Shown here: positions 1 to 8,277 of the stretch, in pieces
Layout: every line of letters starts with the position of its first letter
Numbering within the stretch: position 1 is the stretch's first letter
Assembly: GCF_000381745.1 (NCBI RefSeq)
Contig: NZ_KB906973.1
Coordinates: 62,001 to 126,000, forward strand
Origin: Psychromonas ossibalaenae ATCC BAA-1528
GTDB taxonomy: Bacteria; Pseudomonadota; Gammaproteobacteria; Enterobacterales; Psychromonadaceae
Direction of reading: 5' to 3'
Length of the DNA: 64,000 nt
Notes under the pieces: model-generated
What the model was told of the DNA's origin: nothing
Seen by the model: the letters and a program-made list of their open reading frames with translations, nothing else
Databases searched by the model: none
Position numbers and translations under genes: made by a program

Positions 1-584
1 TTGGAGAATTCACATTAAAATCAGGCCGTACCAGTCCTTACTTTTTTAATGCAGGGCTGTTTAACAGTGGTTTGGATTTGGCGCGCTTAGGACGTTTCTA
101 CGCAGCCGCATTAATGGATTCTGGTATTGATTACGATCTTCTGTTTGGTCCTGCTTATAAAGGTATTCCAATTGCGACAACCACAGCAGTTGCATTAGCA
201 AATGATTACGATTTAGACCTGCCGTACTGCTTTAACCGTAAGGAAGCGAAAACTCACGGTGAAGGCGGCAGCTTAGTCGGCTCTGATCTTAAAGGGAAAA
301 TAATGCTGGTTGATGATGTTATCACGGCTGGAACCGCTATTCGTGAATCAATGGATATCATTCAAGCGCACAATGCAGAGCTCGCTGGTGTATTGATTGC
401 CTTAGATCGCCAGGAAAAAGGTAAAGCAGAGCTTTCTGCGATTCAGGAAGTTGAACGAGATTACGGTGCTAAAGTTATTTCAATTGTGCAGCTGGGAGAT
501 TTGGTAACTTATCTGCAGGCTAAACCAGAAATGCAGGAATATCTTCAATCCGTTCAGGCATATCGTGAGAAATACGGCGTTTAG
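1..584 (+). CDS. pyrE: Orotate phosphoribosyltransferase, 5' truncated by window
   Basis: This enzyme transfers phosphoribose from PRPP to orotate, giving OMP in de novo pyrimidine synthesis in the cytoplasm. The reading frame is open from base 3, before any start codon, and those codons read GEFTLKSGR and [11 protein letters not shown], which match the N-terminal part of E. coli PyrE (213 aa). About the first 20 residues therefore lie outside the window, and a TTG at 72 is not the start. The PRPP-binding loop [13 protein letters not shown] and the flexible-loop region [10 protein letters not shown] are present. The C-terminus YREKYGV is complete. A strong hairpin follows the stop. Identity is very secure. 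Confidence 0.97.
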   Translation, partial: GEFTLKSGRTSPYFFNAGLFNSGLDLARLGRFYAAALMDSGIDYDLLFGPAYKGIPIATTTAVALANDYDLDLPYCFNRKEAKTHGEGGSLVGSDLKGKIMLVDDVITAGTAIRESMDIIQAHNAELAGVLIALDRQEKGKAELSAIQEVERDYGAKVISIVQLGDLVTYLQAKPEMQEYLQSVQAYREKYGV

Positions 585-613
585 AGTTTATTTGTAAATT
601 CAAACAGCCCCGG

Positions 614-640
614 AAAACCACTATTTATAGTGGTTTTTTT
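614..640. terminator. Bidirectional Rho-independent terminator between pyrE and the deacetylase gene
   Basis: A perfect 10-bp stem (AAAACCACTA at 614-623, TAGTGGTTTT at 628-637) encloses a 4-base loop. T-runs follow on the plus strand and A-runs precede it, so it can stop transcripts from both sides. It overlaps the stop codon of the convergent downstream gene by two bases. Confidence 0.9.
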
Positions 641-1676
641 ATATCTTACTTTTAGCTGCAGTATCTCTTAGATGATGTAGATCCTGATAGGTTATTGACT
701 GCAGTTCATGGTGCTCTTTTAAAAAGATATTCAGTTTTTCCAGCGAGTAGGGGGTTAAGCTTTTAGGGTGGCCCATAACATTAAAAACAGCGTGCGGATC
801 TGCTTTATTTTTATGCTCGTTAAGTGCTTTATCTAGTTGTCCGGCCTTACAGCCGTCAAGTGATACAGGACCGCAGGTTGTTCTGCTTAAGCGCTGTATA
901 TAATAACTTTTGTCGTGAATGATAGCCTTACCGTCACCAAATGGAGAAAATTTACTGCTGGAAAGCTGCTTGTGAAATGCAAGTTTCCAAAAAAACAGCG
1001 GAGATGTTTTAATGGCACTGATAGGCAGTTCGGTAAAATATCCGTCCTGCTGCTCTGTTAACGGATCATCCGTGAAGCGCCACCAGGCCTTGTCCGGCAT
1101 TCCTTTAAAATTAAAACTGCGACTGGGATCATCACAGCAACCGTCTGTAAACAGGGTGCTGTCTAACCAAATATTATTATTTTCAAGTGACTGTTTAATT
1201 TCTTCAAAAGGCTGAAGGCACCAGCCCCCTGCACGAAAAGCAAATATTTCCTGTTCAGTGCATGATTCAAGCTCCTGCTTATAGCTTGTCACTATTTCAT
1301 CCTGCTCCTGAGGGCAAAAATCATGTAGGCGGTAGCGTTTAGTATTAATTAGCCAGCCTTCGCTGCTGTAGCTGCTGTCCTGCCAGTGCGGATGGATATG
1401 CAGCTGTATATCGTGACCCTGTTCGGAAAGTGACTTCAGCTGCTTTTTTACTGATGCGTATTGATCTGTCAGGATAGGAAAATCAGCGCTGTATTGTTTG
1501 AGCTTAATTAAAAAACCGGCATCAACAAACAGGCTTATTTTGGTGTCATATTTATTTACAACATTAAGTAAATACTGGGTAGGCCGGATCAGGCTGTGTT
1601 CGACACTGCCGCTTTTATTACCAAAAAAAAGTTCATAATCTAAGCTGATCAGTAATTTAACTTTTTTCTTTGCCAT
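639..1676 (-). CDS. NodB-fold polysaccharide deacetylase-like protein
   Basis: Likely a cytoplasmic carbohydrate de-N-acetylase of the polysaccharide deacetylase (CE4/NodB) superfamily. The N-terminus has the metal-site strand LLISLDYELFFG (Asp13), which stands in for the usual TFDDG. Residues 88-98 read HDIQLHIHPHW, giving the two metal-binding histidines (His93, His97). FRAGGW near 147-152 fits the conserved Arg motif. No signal peptide or membrane segment is seen. At 345 aa it is longer than minimal NodB proteins, with an extended C-terminal half I cannot assign. It lies at the distal edge of the EPS/exosortase locus, separated from it by the PEP-CTERM gene, and probably modifies a sugar intermediate. 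The substrate is unknown. Confidence 0.75.
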   Translation of the reverse strand: MAKKKVKLLISLDYELFFGNKSGSVEHSLIRPTQYLLNVVNKYDTKISLFVDAGFLIKLKQYSADFPILTDQYASVKKQLKSLSEQGHDIQLHIHPHWQDSSYSSEGWLINTKRYRLHDFCPQEQDEIVTSYKQELESCTEQEIFAFRAGGWCLQPFEEIKQSLENNNIWLDSTLFTDGCCDDPSRSFNFKGMPDKAWWRFTDDPLTEQQDGYFTELPISAIKTSPLFFWKLAFHKQLSSSKFSPFGDGKAIIHDKSYYIQRLSRTTCGPVSLDGCKAGQLDKALNEHKNKADPHAVFNVMGHPKSLTPYSLEKLNIFLKEHHELQSITYQDLHHLRDTAAKSKI

Positions 1677-1803
1677 TTTGTTTATTCCAATTATTTTTCC
1701 ACGTATAAATAATAGTTCTTTTTCAGTGAGTTGTTATTGGCGGAAACTGTGAAGTTTCGACAATCTCTGTCTTTGGGTATTGGTCGCATGTTGGTATGCA
1801 GAG

Positions 1804-1841
1804 AAAAGCCCTAGAGCAATAAAAATCGTTCCAGGGCTTTT
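1804..1841 (-). terminator. Hairpin terminator after the PEP-CTERM gene
   Basis: AAAAGCCCT (1804-1812) pairs with AGGGCTTTT (1833-1841) around a 20-base loop. On the minus strand it lies about 30 bases past the stop of the PEP-CTERM gene and ends in a T-rich stretch, so that gene is probably transcribed alone. Confidence 0.6.
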
Positions 1842-1869
1842 GTAATGATGATGCTACTTTAGTCTAGCT

Positions 1870-2391
1870 TTACTGTTTTTTGTTACGGCGGGCAAAACCA
1901 AAACCAATTAATGCCAAGCCCAATAGAGCAGCACCTGCCGGAGCGGGAACGGTTGCGGAGAAGGTTGTCTTTCTGCCTTCCCTCACTTGACTTGTGTATG
2001 TCCACTGAGCCGCAGTATCAAGATAGTTAGCATGGTGTAGAGTCCCATTCCCGGTAACTACTATGCCCTCTCCATCTACGACGTTCTTAACGACTACATC
2101 AAGATCAAAAGTAAAACCATTTACGACCCATAGCGCATTGACAGGTCCAATAGACGGCATGTCTAGAAAAGTAACTGCCATACCCTCGCTGCCTATAAAA
2201 TTACCAGTTGTTAATGCTGCTAAAACAGTGGAAAAATCAATTTTAGTCACTACCCCAGCAACAACCGTATTGCTTGAAGTACCGAAAAAATCAATTGAAC
2301 CATCTATTTCCTGTAGTGGGAGTGCCGATACTGTTAAGCTGCTAAGTAAAAGCATTGTTGATATAAAAAATGTTGAAATAAATTTTTCCAT
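1870..2391 (-). CDS. PEP-CTERM sorting-signal protein (exosortase substrate)
   Basis: A secreted protein of 173 aa that should be processed by exosortase. The N-terminus MEKFISTFF followed by a hydrophobic stretch ending VSALP is a signal peptide. The C-terminus has the tripartite sorting signal: motif VPAPAG, the hydrophobic helix AALLGLALIGFGFA, then the basic tail RRNKKQ. The motif is the VPAPA variant of PEP. The start at 2391 is chosen because GAGGGG lies just upstream; an in-frame ATG 24 bases earlier has no Shine-Dalgarno. The body is rich in small and beta-prone residues and has no domain I recognise. It is the only PEP-CTERM protein in the window, has its own sigma-54 promoter and terminator, and the probable sortase is XrtA at 18768-20258. 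Confidence 0.85.
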   Translation of the reverse strand: MEKFISTFFISTMLLLSSLTVSALPLQEIDGSIDFFGTSSNTVVAGVVTKIDFSTVLAALTTGNFIGSEGMAVTFLDMPSIGPVNALWVVNGFTFDLDVVVKNVVDGEGIVVTGNGTLHHANYLDTAAQWTYTSQVREGRKTTFSATVPAPAGAALLGLALIGFGFARRNKKQ

Positions 2392-2456
2392 TTCATTCCC
2401 CTCACTAATAATCACTTATGGTACGAACATAAATTTGTACTACTTTCCATAACTAC

Positions 2457-2472
2457 AGCATAAATAGTGCCA
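2457..2472 (-). promoter_or_regulatory. Sigma-54 (-24/-12) promoter of the PEP-CTERM gene
   Basis: Read on the minus strand the site is TGGCACTATTTATGCT. This matches the consensus TGGCAC-N5-TTGCW with one mismatch, and the GG-to-GC spacing is exact. The expected start of transcription is about 55 bases before the ATG at 2391. The activator is likely PrsR (5599-6951), which carries the GAFTGA motif needed to contact sigma-54. Confidence 0.8.
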
Positions 2473-2891
2473 AATTAGTAAATGTTATTTTTATCATATG
2501 CTTATATGTTTTTCTTGGCGCTCGGAAAAATTAATTGTAAAGTTTCTCGTCAGTTAAAGTCGAGATTTGGCTTAATGACTGTATACAGCCTGGAAAGCAG
2601 CTGCGAAAGGGGGGCTAGGCATATGTGTGCTGTAACCCACAGATGTTTTTGCTGGTTATTTGATGTTTGGAATTGTAACTATTTGATTATAAATAGAAGT
2701 TGTTTTGTTGTTATATGCTCCGTAAGAGATTACCTGAGATAATTACTCCCTCTTTATTTGCAGTCAGTGTAATATTTTTCGACATTAGCAGGATCAAACA
2801 GTTAGTATTAATGAAAGTCATTATGAAATGCTATATACCCAGGCAGTCCGGGTATGCAGCATTTCAAATTCAGGTTTCTCTGAACAGCAAA
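2473..2891. other. Intergenic region upstream of the sigma-54 promoter; contains one strong hairpin
   Basis: I see no credible gene here; short open frames on the plus strand lack protein-like composition and ribosome sites. The left part (2473-2650) is where PrsR enhancer sites would be expected, but I could not identify a repeated operator beyond the 10-bp palindrome CTGTATACAG at 2579-2588. Bases 2824-2866 form a long two-part hairpin (TGAAATGCT pairing with AGCATTTCA, with TACCC pairing with GGGTA inside). It lies just past the end of prsT on the minus strand and could be its terminator, though it lacks a T-run. Confidence 0.5.
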
Positions 2892-5540
2892 CTAGTTTAC
2901 TGTTTTATTATTGATTTGCCTTAAGTGCTCTTTGATTGCCTGCTCATCTGGCGCGAGCTGCACAGCCTTCTCGATTAACGCTTTACCAGCAGCTTGCTGG
3001 CCATTATTAAATAATATCCAGCCGTAAGTATCTACAATAGCGCCGTTAGTTGGATTAATATTATAAGCTCTTTTGGCTAAGCTGACGGCTCGATCATTAC
3101 CCTGTTCAAAATAGATCCAGGCGGCATTGTTAAGGCTTGTTACTTCGTTTGGTGCTTTTTTTAGTATCTCTTCATAAAGCAGCAGAGCTTGTTTTGTCTT
3201 GCCTTGTTTCTGCTGATAGATAGCATCATGGCGTATGGCCCTAAGGCTGCCGGGTATTTCTTTTCGCCAGTCAGCAAGATATTTCACCGCGGCTGCGGGA
3301 TCTGTTTTATTTAAGGTTTGATAAATTTTTTCTGCGATGAATTCATTCTTTTTCTCCTGCCATTCTTTCTGTAATGAATCTACCGCCTGCTGCGGCCTGT
3401 CCTGCGCTAGGTGCAGGTCTGCCTGCAGTATATGAGATAGAGGACTGTCCGGTAGTAAAGCTGCGATCTGATCAGTAATCTTCTGCGCTTCTTCGTATTG
3501 TCCGGAACGAATCTCGACATTTGCTAATAAACCCAGCAGACTCTGTTCCTCAGGAGATTCTTTAAGCGCGTCTAAAAGTATTATCCGCGCATTTTTATAA
3601 TCTTCCCTGGCGAGCGCTGCGGATGCTTTCTTCATATTAAGCTGTTGTATCAGTTTATTTAACAGCGGTTGATATTTTTCCGGTAAACCTTTGTCTGCTG
3701 ACTGGCTAAGCTGGGTTGTTAAGTCCAGCTTATTCTGCTGCAGGGCTAAATTTGCTAATGTCAGCGCGAGTATTGAAGGCTCATGATTACCCGGAAAATG
3801 GTTTTCAGATTTGAACGGATCTAAGCGCAGCTGGATTAAACTTAAAACCAAACCTCGGTAAGCTTGAATCTCCTGAGGATAAAGATGAACTATTTCTTTG
3901 AAATTTAATAAGTTAAGCTGCCATTTCTGCTGAATTTGATAGATGTAACTTAAGCTGTAAAGCGCCTGAATATTACCTGCTTCAGCTGTTCTTATTTTGT
4001 TTAAAATCTGTTCGGCATCGCTGAAGTTTTTCTGATGAATTCGATAACTGGCAACAATTAGTTGAGTTTCTGTGCTGTTTTTATAGGAAAGTGCTAGTTG
4101 TTTAACGTAGTTATCTGTATCTGATGTGCGTTTTAAAATCAGCAGTTGTTTAATATAAGCCGTCTGCAGTTTCGGATCTGCCGGTGATGCCTGTAATGCT
4201 GCGCTCAAGGTTTGTAATGCTTTTTCAGGCTGCGGTGTGGTTAAACGATTGTAGTAAAGAGCCTGCAGTAATATTAGCTGCGCTGCATCTGGATGTAGTT
4301 TTCTTGCTTGATTGAGGGCTGTTTCAGCTTTTTCAAACTGTTTTTCTTTAATAGCTGCTGTCACATAAAGTGCCCAGGTATCATTATTGTACTGTTCCTT
4401 CGGCATATTCTCTAATAAAGCTAAAACGTCATCGGATTTGTTAAGCTTTAGCTGGGCAACGGCATAGAGTTCCGTAAGCTTAGTTGCGGAGGTTTCTGGA
4501 TCAACCACATCGGATAAATGCTTTTCTGCATTATTAATATCACCCTCACTGTAGAGTATCAGCCCCAGCAGCGTATTCGATTTTTTATGGGAGGGGGCTG
4601 TCTCAATAATCTCCTGTAAAACCTTTTTGGCTTCTGTTAACTGGTTTTTTTTAAATAACTCCAGCGCGACGGTATACTGCTGTCTTACAGACTCGGCTCC
4701 GGGAAACTCTTCTGCTAATATTCGTGAATAGATCATCGCCTCTGCGCTGCGTCCCTGCAGGGTTAAAACATCGGTTAAACGCTGCAGTATTTCGATCCTG
4801 TCGGGGGTGAATATATCTGCTGACGGTAATGCACTTAATGCTAGAGAAAGTGTTTGTTCAGCATTAATATAATCTCCCTTATCAATATAGACACGACTTT
4901 TCAGAATTAAAGCTTCACTGTTTGTCGGCGCTAGTTCAATAATATCATCAAGGATCTTCAGTGCGCCGTCGTGGTTCTGCGACACAGCTTCGATACGAGC
5001 GATGCCAAGCATACTGTCAATTTCATAATCTGGGTCTTTTACTAACTGATTAAAAGCCTGCAGTGCTTCCTGTAGTTTATTTGAATACAGCCATTGCTGA
5101 GCCTGCGCAAATGCAAAACGCTGAGGCTCTACGGCTAACAGCTGTTGATGTCCGTTAATAATTTTCTTAGACGAAGTCAGTTTACCTGATTTTTGATAGG
5201 CTGTGAGCAGGGAGAAATAATACTCACTTTCTTTAACGCCGGAATAACTTTCAAGTACTTTAATACTCTGCTCAGCTTGACCGGATTTTTGATAAGTAGC
5301 TGCTAAAATAAGGTAACCGTCAACTTTGTCCGGATTTGCTTTAACTGCTTTATTGGCAGCGGTAAAGGCTGCTTGAAACTGGTGCTGCTGAAGATAAGAC
5401 TTTCCCTGCTGGACGTACATTGCCAGGTTGCCTTTTTGTGAATCGGGAGATTCATTACAACCTGACAGTAAAGCTGCGCAGATAAGTATTATTATTGATA
5501 AAACAATTCTTATTTTATCACTGCAGTAAGTTGCCTTCAT
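2892..5540 (-). CDS. prsT: PEP-CTERM system TPR-repeat lipoprotein PrsT
   Basis: A large lipoprotein of 882 aa found with exosortase systems; its exact job is unknown, but TPR arrays usually act as protein-binding scaffolds. The N-terminus has a lipoprotein signal with lipobox LLSGC (Cys28). The remainder is a long array of tetratricopeptide units, seen as repeated A-x(3)-G-x-Y/L-x(2)-A helix pairs, for example near residues 40-75, 205-240 and 770-830. It is the last gene of the prsK-to-prsT set on this strand, 58 bases past prsR, and follows the usual PEP-CTERM gene order. The name rests on family length, lipobox, TPR content and context. Confidence 0.88.
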   Translation of the reverse strand: MKATYCSDKIRIVLSIIILICAALLSGCNESPDSQKGNLAMYVQQGKSYLQQHQFQAAFTAANKAVKANPDKVDGYLILAATYQKSGQAEQSIKVLESYSGVKESEYYFSLLTAYQKSGKLTSSKKIINGHQQLLAVEPQRFAFAQAQQWLYSNKLQEALQAFNQLVKDPDYEIDSMLGIARIEAVSQNHDGALKILDDIIELAPTNSEALILKSRVYIDKGDYINAEQTLSLALSALPSADIFTPDRIEILQRLTDVLTLQGRSAEAMIYSRILAEEFPGAESVRQQYTVALELFKKNQLTEAKKVLQEIIETAPSHKKSNTLLGLILYSEGDINNAEKHLSDVVDPETSATKLTELYAVAQLKLNKSDDVLALLENMPKEQYNNDTWALYVTAAIKEKQFEKAETALNQARKLHPDAAQLILLQALYYNRLTTPQPEKALQTLSAALQASPADPKLQTAYIKQLLILKRTSDTDNYVKQLALSYKNSTETQLIVASYRIHQKNFSDAEQILNKIRTAEAGNIQALYSLSYIYQIQQKWQLNLLNFKEIVHLYPQEIQAYRGLVLSLIQLRLDPFKSENHFPGNHEPSILALTLANLALQQNKLDLTTQLSQSADKGLPEKYQPLLNKLIQQLNMKKASAALAREDYKNARIILLDALKESPEEQSLLGLLANVEIRSGQYEEAQKITDQIAALLPDSPLSHILQADLHLAQDRPQQAVDSLQKEWQEKKNEFIAEKIYQTLNKTDPAAAVKYLADWRKEIPGSLRAIRHDAIYQQKQGKTKQALLLYEEILKKAPNEVTSLNNAAWIYFEQGNDRAVSLAKRAYNINPTNGAIVDTYGWILFNNGQQAAGKALIEKAVQLAPDEQAIKEHLRQINNKTVN

Positions 5541-5598
5541 TAAGAGCTCCTTAAATAAAACCCTGTTTTAGTGAAAAATCGGATTAATAGTTTGTTAG

Positions 5599-6951
5599 CT
5601 AGTTCTGATTTAAATTATATTTTTTCATTAGGTCATATAGTGTCGGTCGGGTAATTCCTAATAATTTTGCTGCTGCTGAGACATTATTTTCTGTGGTGAT
5701 TAATGTTCTTTTTAAGGCCTGTATCTCTGCATTCTGACGAACTACTTTTAAGTTCAGCGGTGTCTGGTTTGCTAATTTCAAACCAAGATCTTCAGCGCTG
5801 ATATATTTCTGTTCACACATAATTGCGGCCCGTGTAACTTTATTGCTAAGCTCGCGAATATTACCCGGCCAGAAGTGTTCTTCGATAGCGTTAATGGCAT
5901 CCTCAGTAAAACCGATAATTTTCAGATTCTGCTCCTGGGTGTACTTTTTCAGTAAATAACGTGCAAGTAATATTTTATCGGCACTACGCTCTCTTAAGGC
6001 TGGTATATCAATCTGTATTTCAGCTATCCGGTAATAGAGATCTTCACGGAACTCACCGTTTGCCATCATAGCTTCAAGGTCTCTGTTAGTTGCACAGACA
6101 ATTCGTGTATCAAGGTGAATTAATTCTCGTCCTCCGACGCGCTCAATGACTTTCTCCTGTAGAAAGCGCAGCAGCTTAGACTGCAGCTGCAGTGGCATTT
6201 CACCTATTTCATCTAGAAATACCGTACCGCCGTTGGCAAGTTCAAATTTTCCAGGAGTGCTTTTTACTGCTCCCGTGAATGCGCCTTTTTCATATCCGAA
6301 AAGCTCACTTTCAAATAAATTTTCAGGCAGCGCCGCGCAGTTAATTGCCACAAAACGTTTCTCATTACGGGGACTAAGAGCATGCAGTGATTTAGCTAAA
6401 ACCTCTTTTCCTGTGCCGCTTTCGCCGAGTAATAAACATGCAGCATTAGTTGGTGCGACTTTTTCTATCAATCGGCATACTTTTAACATTTTATCGTCGG
6501 TGGTGATTAAACCTTCAAGTGTACTGCTTTTAGCCTGGTTAAATTCTCTATTTTTTGTTTCTAGCTGATGCATATGAAATGCCCGCTGCACGATAAGATC
6601 CAGTGTCTGCGGATCAACGGGTTTACTGTAAAAGTCATAGGCTCCAAGATTAACTGCTTTAAGTGCATGTTCGTTACTGTCATTACCTGTCATGACAATA
6701 ATTTTCATATAGGGGTTCATATGCAGGGCCTGCTGCAGCAGGTCAAACCCTTGAGTAACCCCGTCCTCGTCCGGAGGCAGGCCAAGATCCTGCACCATTA
6801 CTTTGGGCTCATGTAACCTGATCGCGACGACCGCCTCGCTTAATGTGGTGGCTGTAACGATATTATAATCACAAAAGTGCCATTTTAACTGGGTCAGTAA
6901 GCCGATATCGTCTTCGACAATTAATAAACTCGCCTCGTCATCTTTTTTCAA
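5599..6951 (-). CDS. prsR: PEP-CTERM-box response regulator PrsR (sigma-54 activator)
   Basis: A NtrC-type regulator of 450 aa that should switch on sigma-54 promoters of PEP-CTERM genes. The receiver domain (about 1-125) has the acidic pocket EDD near residue 14, the phosphoacceptor Asp55 in QDLGLP, and Lys110 in YSKP. The central AAA+ domain has Walker A GESGTGKE (176-183) and the sigma-54 contact loop GAFTGA (223-228). The C-terminus is a Fis-type helix-turn-helix (AAKLLGITRPTLYDLM). The partner kinase is PrsK at 11322-13397. The best target in the window is the promoter at 2457-2472. PrsK/PrsR control of PEP-CTERM genes is known from the family; the link here is inferred. Confidence 0.92.
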   Translation of the reverse strand: MKKDDEASLLIVEDDIGLLTQLKWHFCDYNIVTATTLSEAVVAIRLHEPKVMVQDLGLPPDEDGVTQGFDLLQQALHMNPYMKIIVMTGNDSNEHALKAVNLGAYDFYSKPVDPQTLDLIVQRAFHMHQLETKNREFNQAKSSTLEGLITTDDKMLKVCRLIEKVAPTNAACLLLGESGTGKEVLAKSLHALSPRNEKRFVAINCAALPENLFESELFGYEKGAFTGAVKSTPGKFELANGGTVFLDEIGEMPLQLQSKLLRFLQEKVIERVGGRELIHLDTRIVCATNRDLEAMMANGEFREDLYYRIAEIQIDIPALRERSADKILLARYLLKKYTQEQNLKIIGFTEDAINAIEEHFWPGNIRELSNKVTRAAIMCEQKYISAEDLGLKLANQTPLNLKVVRQNAEIQALKRTLITTENNVSAAAKLLGITRPTLYDLMKKYNLNQN

Positions 6952-6977
6952 AATACTTTCCTTAAATACACTGACAT

Positions 6978-8273
6978 TTAGTATATAAATACGATGCGTG
7001 TTGCGTAGTTCTGCTCTGTATTGTCCGCTTCACTTCGATCAAATTTCTGATCCTCCCAGTCAATACGGAACTGAATATATAATGAGTCTGTGAAGTTATA
7101 GCGACTGGAAACTGATGCTTCCATCTGGCGTTTTTGTTCCCCGCTGTACAGATCGGATAGTTTATAATGGACAAATACATTGGCGCTCCATTTATCCGTT
7201 ATCGGCCAGTCAAGCTGAGTATTTATGCCCTGGCTGTCAGAGTCCCTAGTTTCGTTTATGCTGCTGATGGACTCATCTTTGTTAAAGTATATAGAGGATT
7301 TGCTGGTTAAATGGTCGTCAAACATAGTGTATTGATGAGACAGACTGGCTTGTGTGGTCCACACTAATTGATTTTGGAAAAAATCAAGTTCATTACTATT
7401 ACCTTCCCGCAGTGAGGAATCAGTCAGCTCTCTTTTGGCGCTTAAGATTAATAAATGCTGCTTGATCAGTGCATCGGCTGTTAAGCCGTAATTTAAACCA
7501 TCGTATTCTGCGTTCTGATAATCAACCAGGCTCTTACCAACACTGAGTGAGTAACTTCCCATGCGGTGCTTTCCTGATATTTGCGAACTGAATATTTGTG
7601 TCTTGTAACTGTTGGTGTCTGTCTCAAACTCGACCTTGCCGTTACTGTAGGAAAACTGGATCTGCAGCTCTTTTTTTAACTGGTGCTGCCAGCTGACCTG
7701 TCCCGAGTTGCTGTCATTATTTTTACTGCTGAATTCATGAAACCTTGCCTGACTATGCGCAGCGCTTAAAATGAATTTTGAACGCTCGGTATAGGGGATG
7801 AACCACTGCGGCTCTACAGTAAAGATATCTCGTTCAGTTTCATTTGAAGACAAAGAGGCTATATTTTCATCAACAACAAAACGCTCTCTATCATGGCTGA
7901 GCCCAAGCAGCAGATTTTTAGTAAATATTTCTTGAGAAAAAATCCCTTTACCGGCCCAGAATTTGCTGTCATCCAGCAAACTGTTACTTTCGTCGGTATA
8001 TTCTGCGCGATAGTTAAGAGCAATGTTATTTGTTTCATTTATTTTTGCATAGCTAACTTCAACATCTGCTCGTTTACGACCGCTGCTTTGCGTATTTTCT
8101 GCTGTTTTATAGATGTTGTCACTATAGTTATATTCAGCACCGAACTGGATGAAATTTTTTGGTGCTGGTAACTGACTGCTTTCCTGCTCTGCCGCTGTTA
8201 ATAAAGAGGGGGAAAATAAAGCGAGAGATAACAGTCCGTTGTAAATTTGCATGGATAGAGTTTTCATAGACAT
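6978..8273 (-). CDS. Exosortase-locus outer-membrane beta-barrel protein (TIGR03016-like)
   Basis: A predicted outer-membrane protein of 431 aa. The N-terminus carries a signal peptide ending near LLTAAEQ. The mature part is rich in alternating polar and aromatic strands such as FGAEYNYSDNIY, and ends in an aromatic-rich final strand (YATRIVFIY) typical of beta-barrels assembled by Bam. Proteins of this kind sit next to the kinase and PrsR in exosortase A loci. The start at 8273 falls 4 bases after the kinase stop; the ATG at 8267 is an equally possible start, and the longer upstream extension runs into the kinase gene and is not protein-like. Function is unknown; a role in EPS export or anchoring is an inference. 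Confidence 0.72.
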   Translation of the reverse strand: MSMKTLSMQIYNGLLSLALFSPSLLTAAEQESSQLPAPKNFIQFGAEYNYSDNIYKTAENTQSSGRKRADVEVSYAKINETNNIALNYRAEYTDESNSLLDDSKFWAGKGIFSQEIFTKNLLLGLSHDRERFVVDENIASLSSNETERDIFTVEPQWFIPYTERSKFILSAAHSQARFHEFSSKNNDSNSGQVSWQHQLKKELQIQFSYSNGKVEFETDTNSYKTQIFSSQISGKHRMGSYSLSVGKSLVDYQNAEYDGLNYGLTADALIKQHLLILSAKRELTDSSLREGNSNELDFFQNQLVWTTQASLSHQYTMFDDHLTSKSSIYFNKDESISSINETRDSDSQGINTQLDWPITDKWSANVFVHYKLSDLYSGEQKRQMEASVSSRYNFTDSLYIQFRIDWEDQKFDRSEADNTEQNYATRIVFIY

Positions 8274-8277
8274 ACCA

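Noticed and set aside
72-584. pyrE starting at TTG 72
   Set aside because: The codons before it are in frame and match PyrE; the gene is simply cut by the window edge.
1328-1338. ops-like sequence GGCGGTAGCGT on the plus strand
   Set aside because: It lies inside the minus-strand deacetylase gene, antisense to it, lacks the final GC/T part and has no operon downstream. It is explained by coding sequence.
2482-2924. Two short plus-strand open frames between the PEP-CTERM gene and prsT
   Set aside because: No ribosome sites, unnatural composition, and they overlap each other and the end of prsT. Treated as noncoding.
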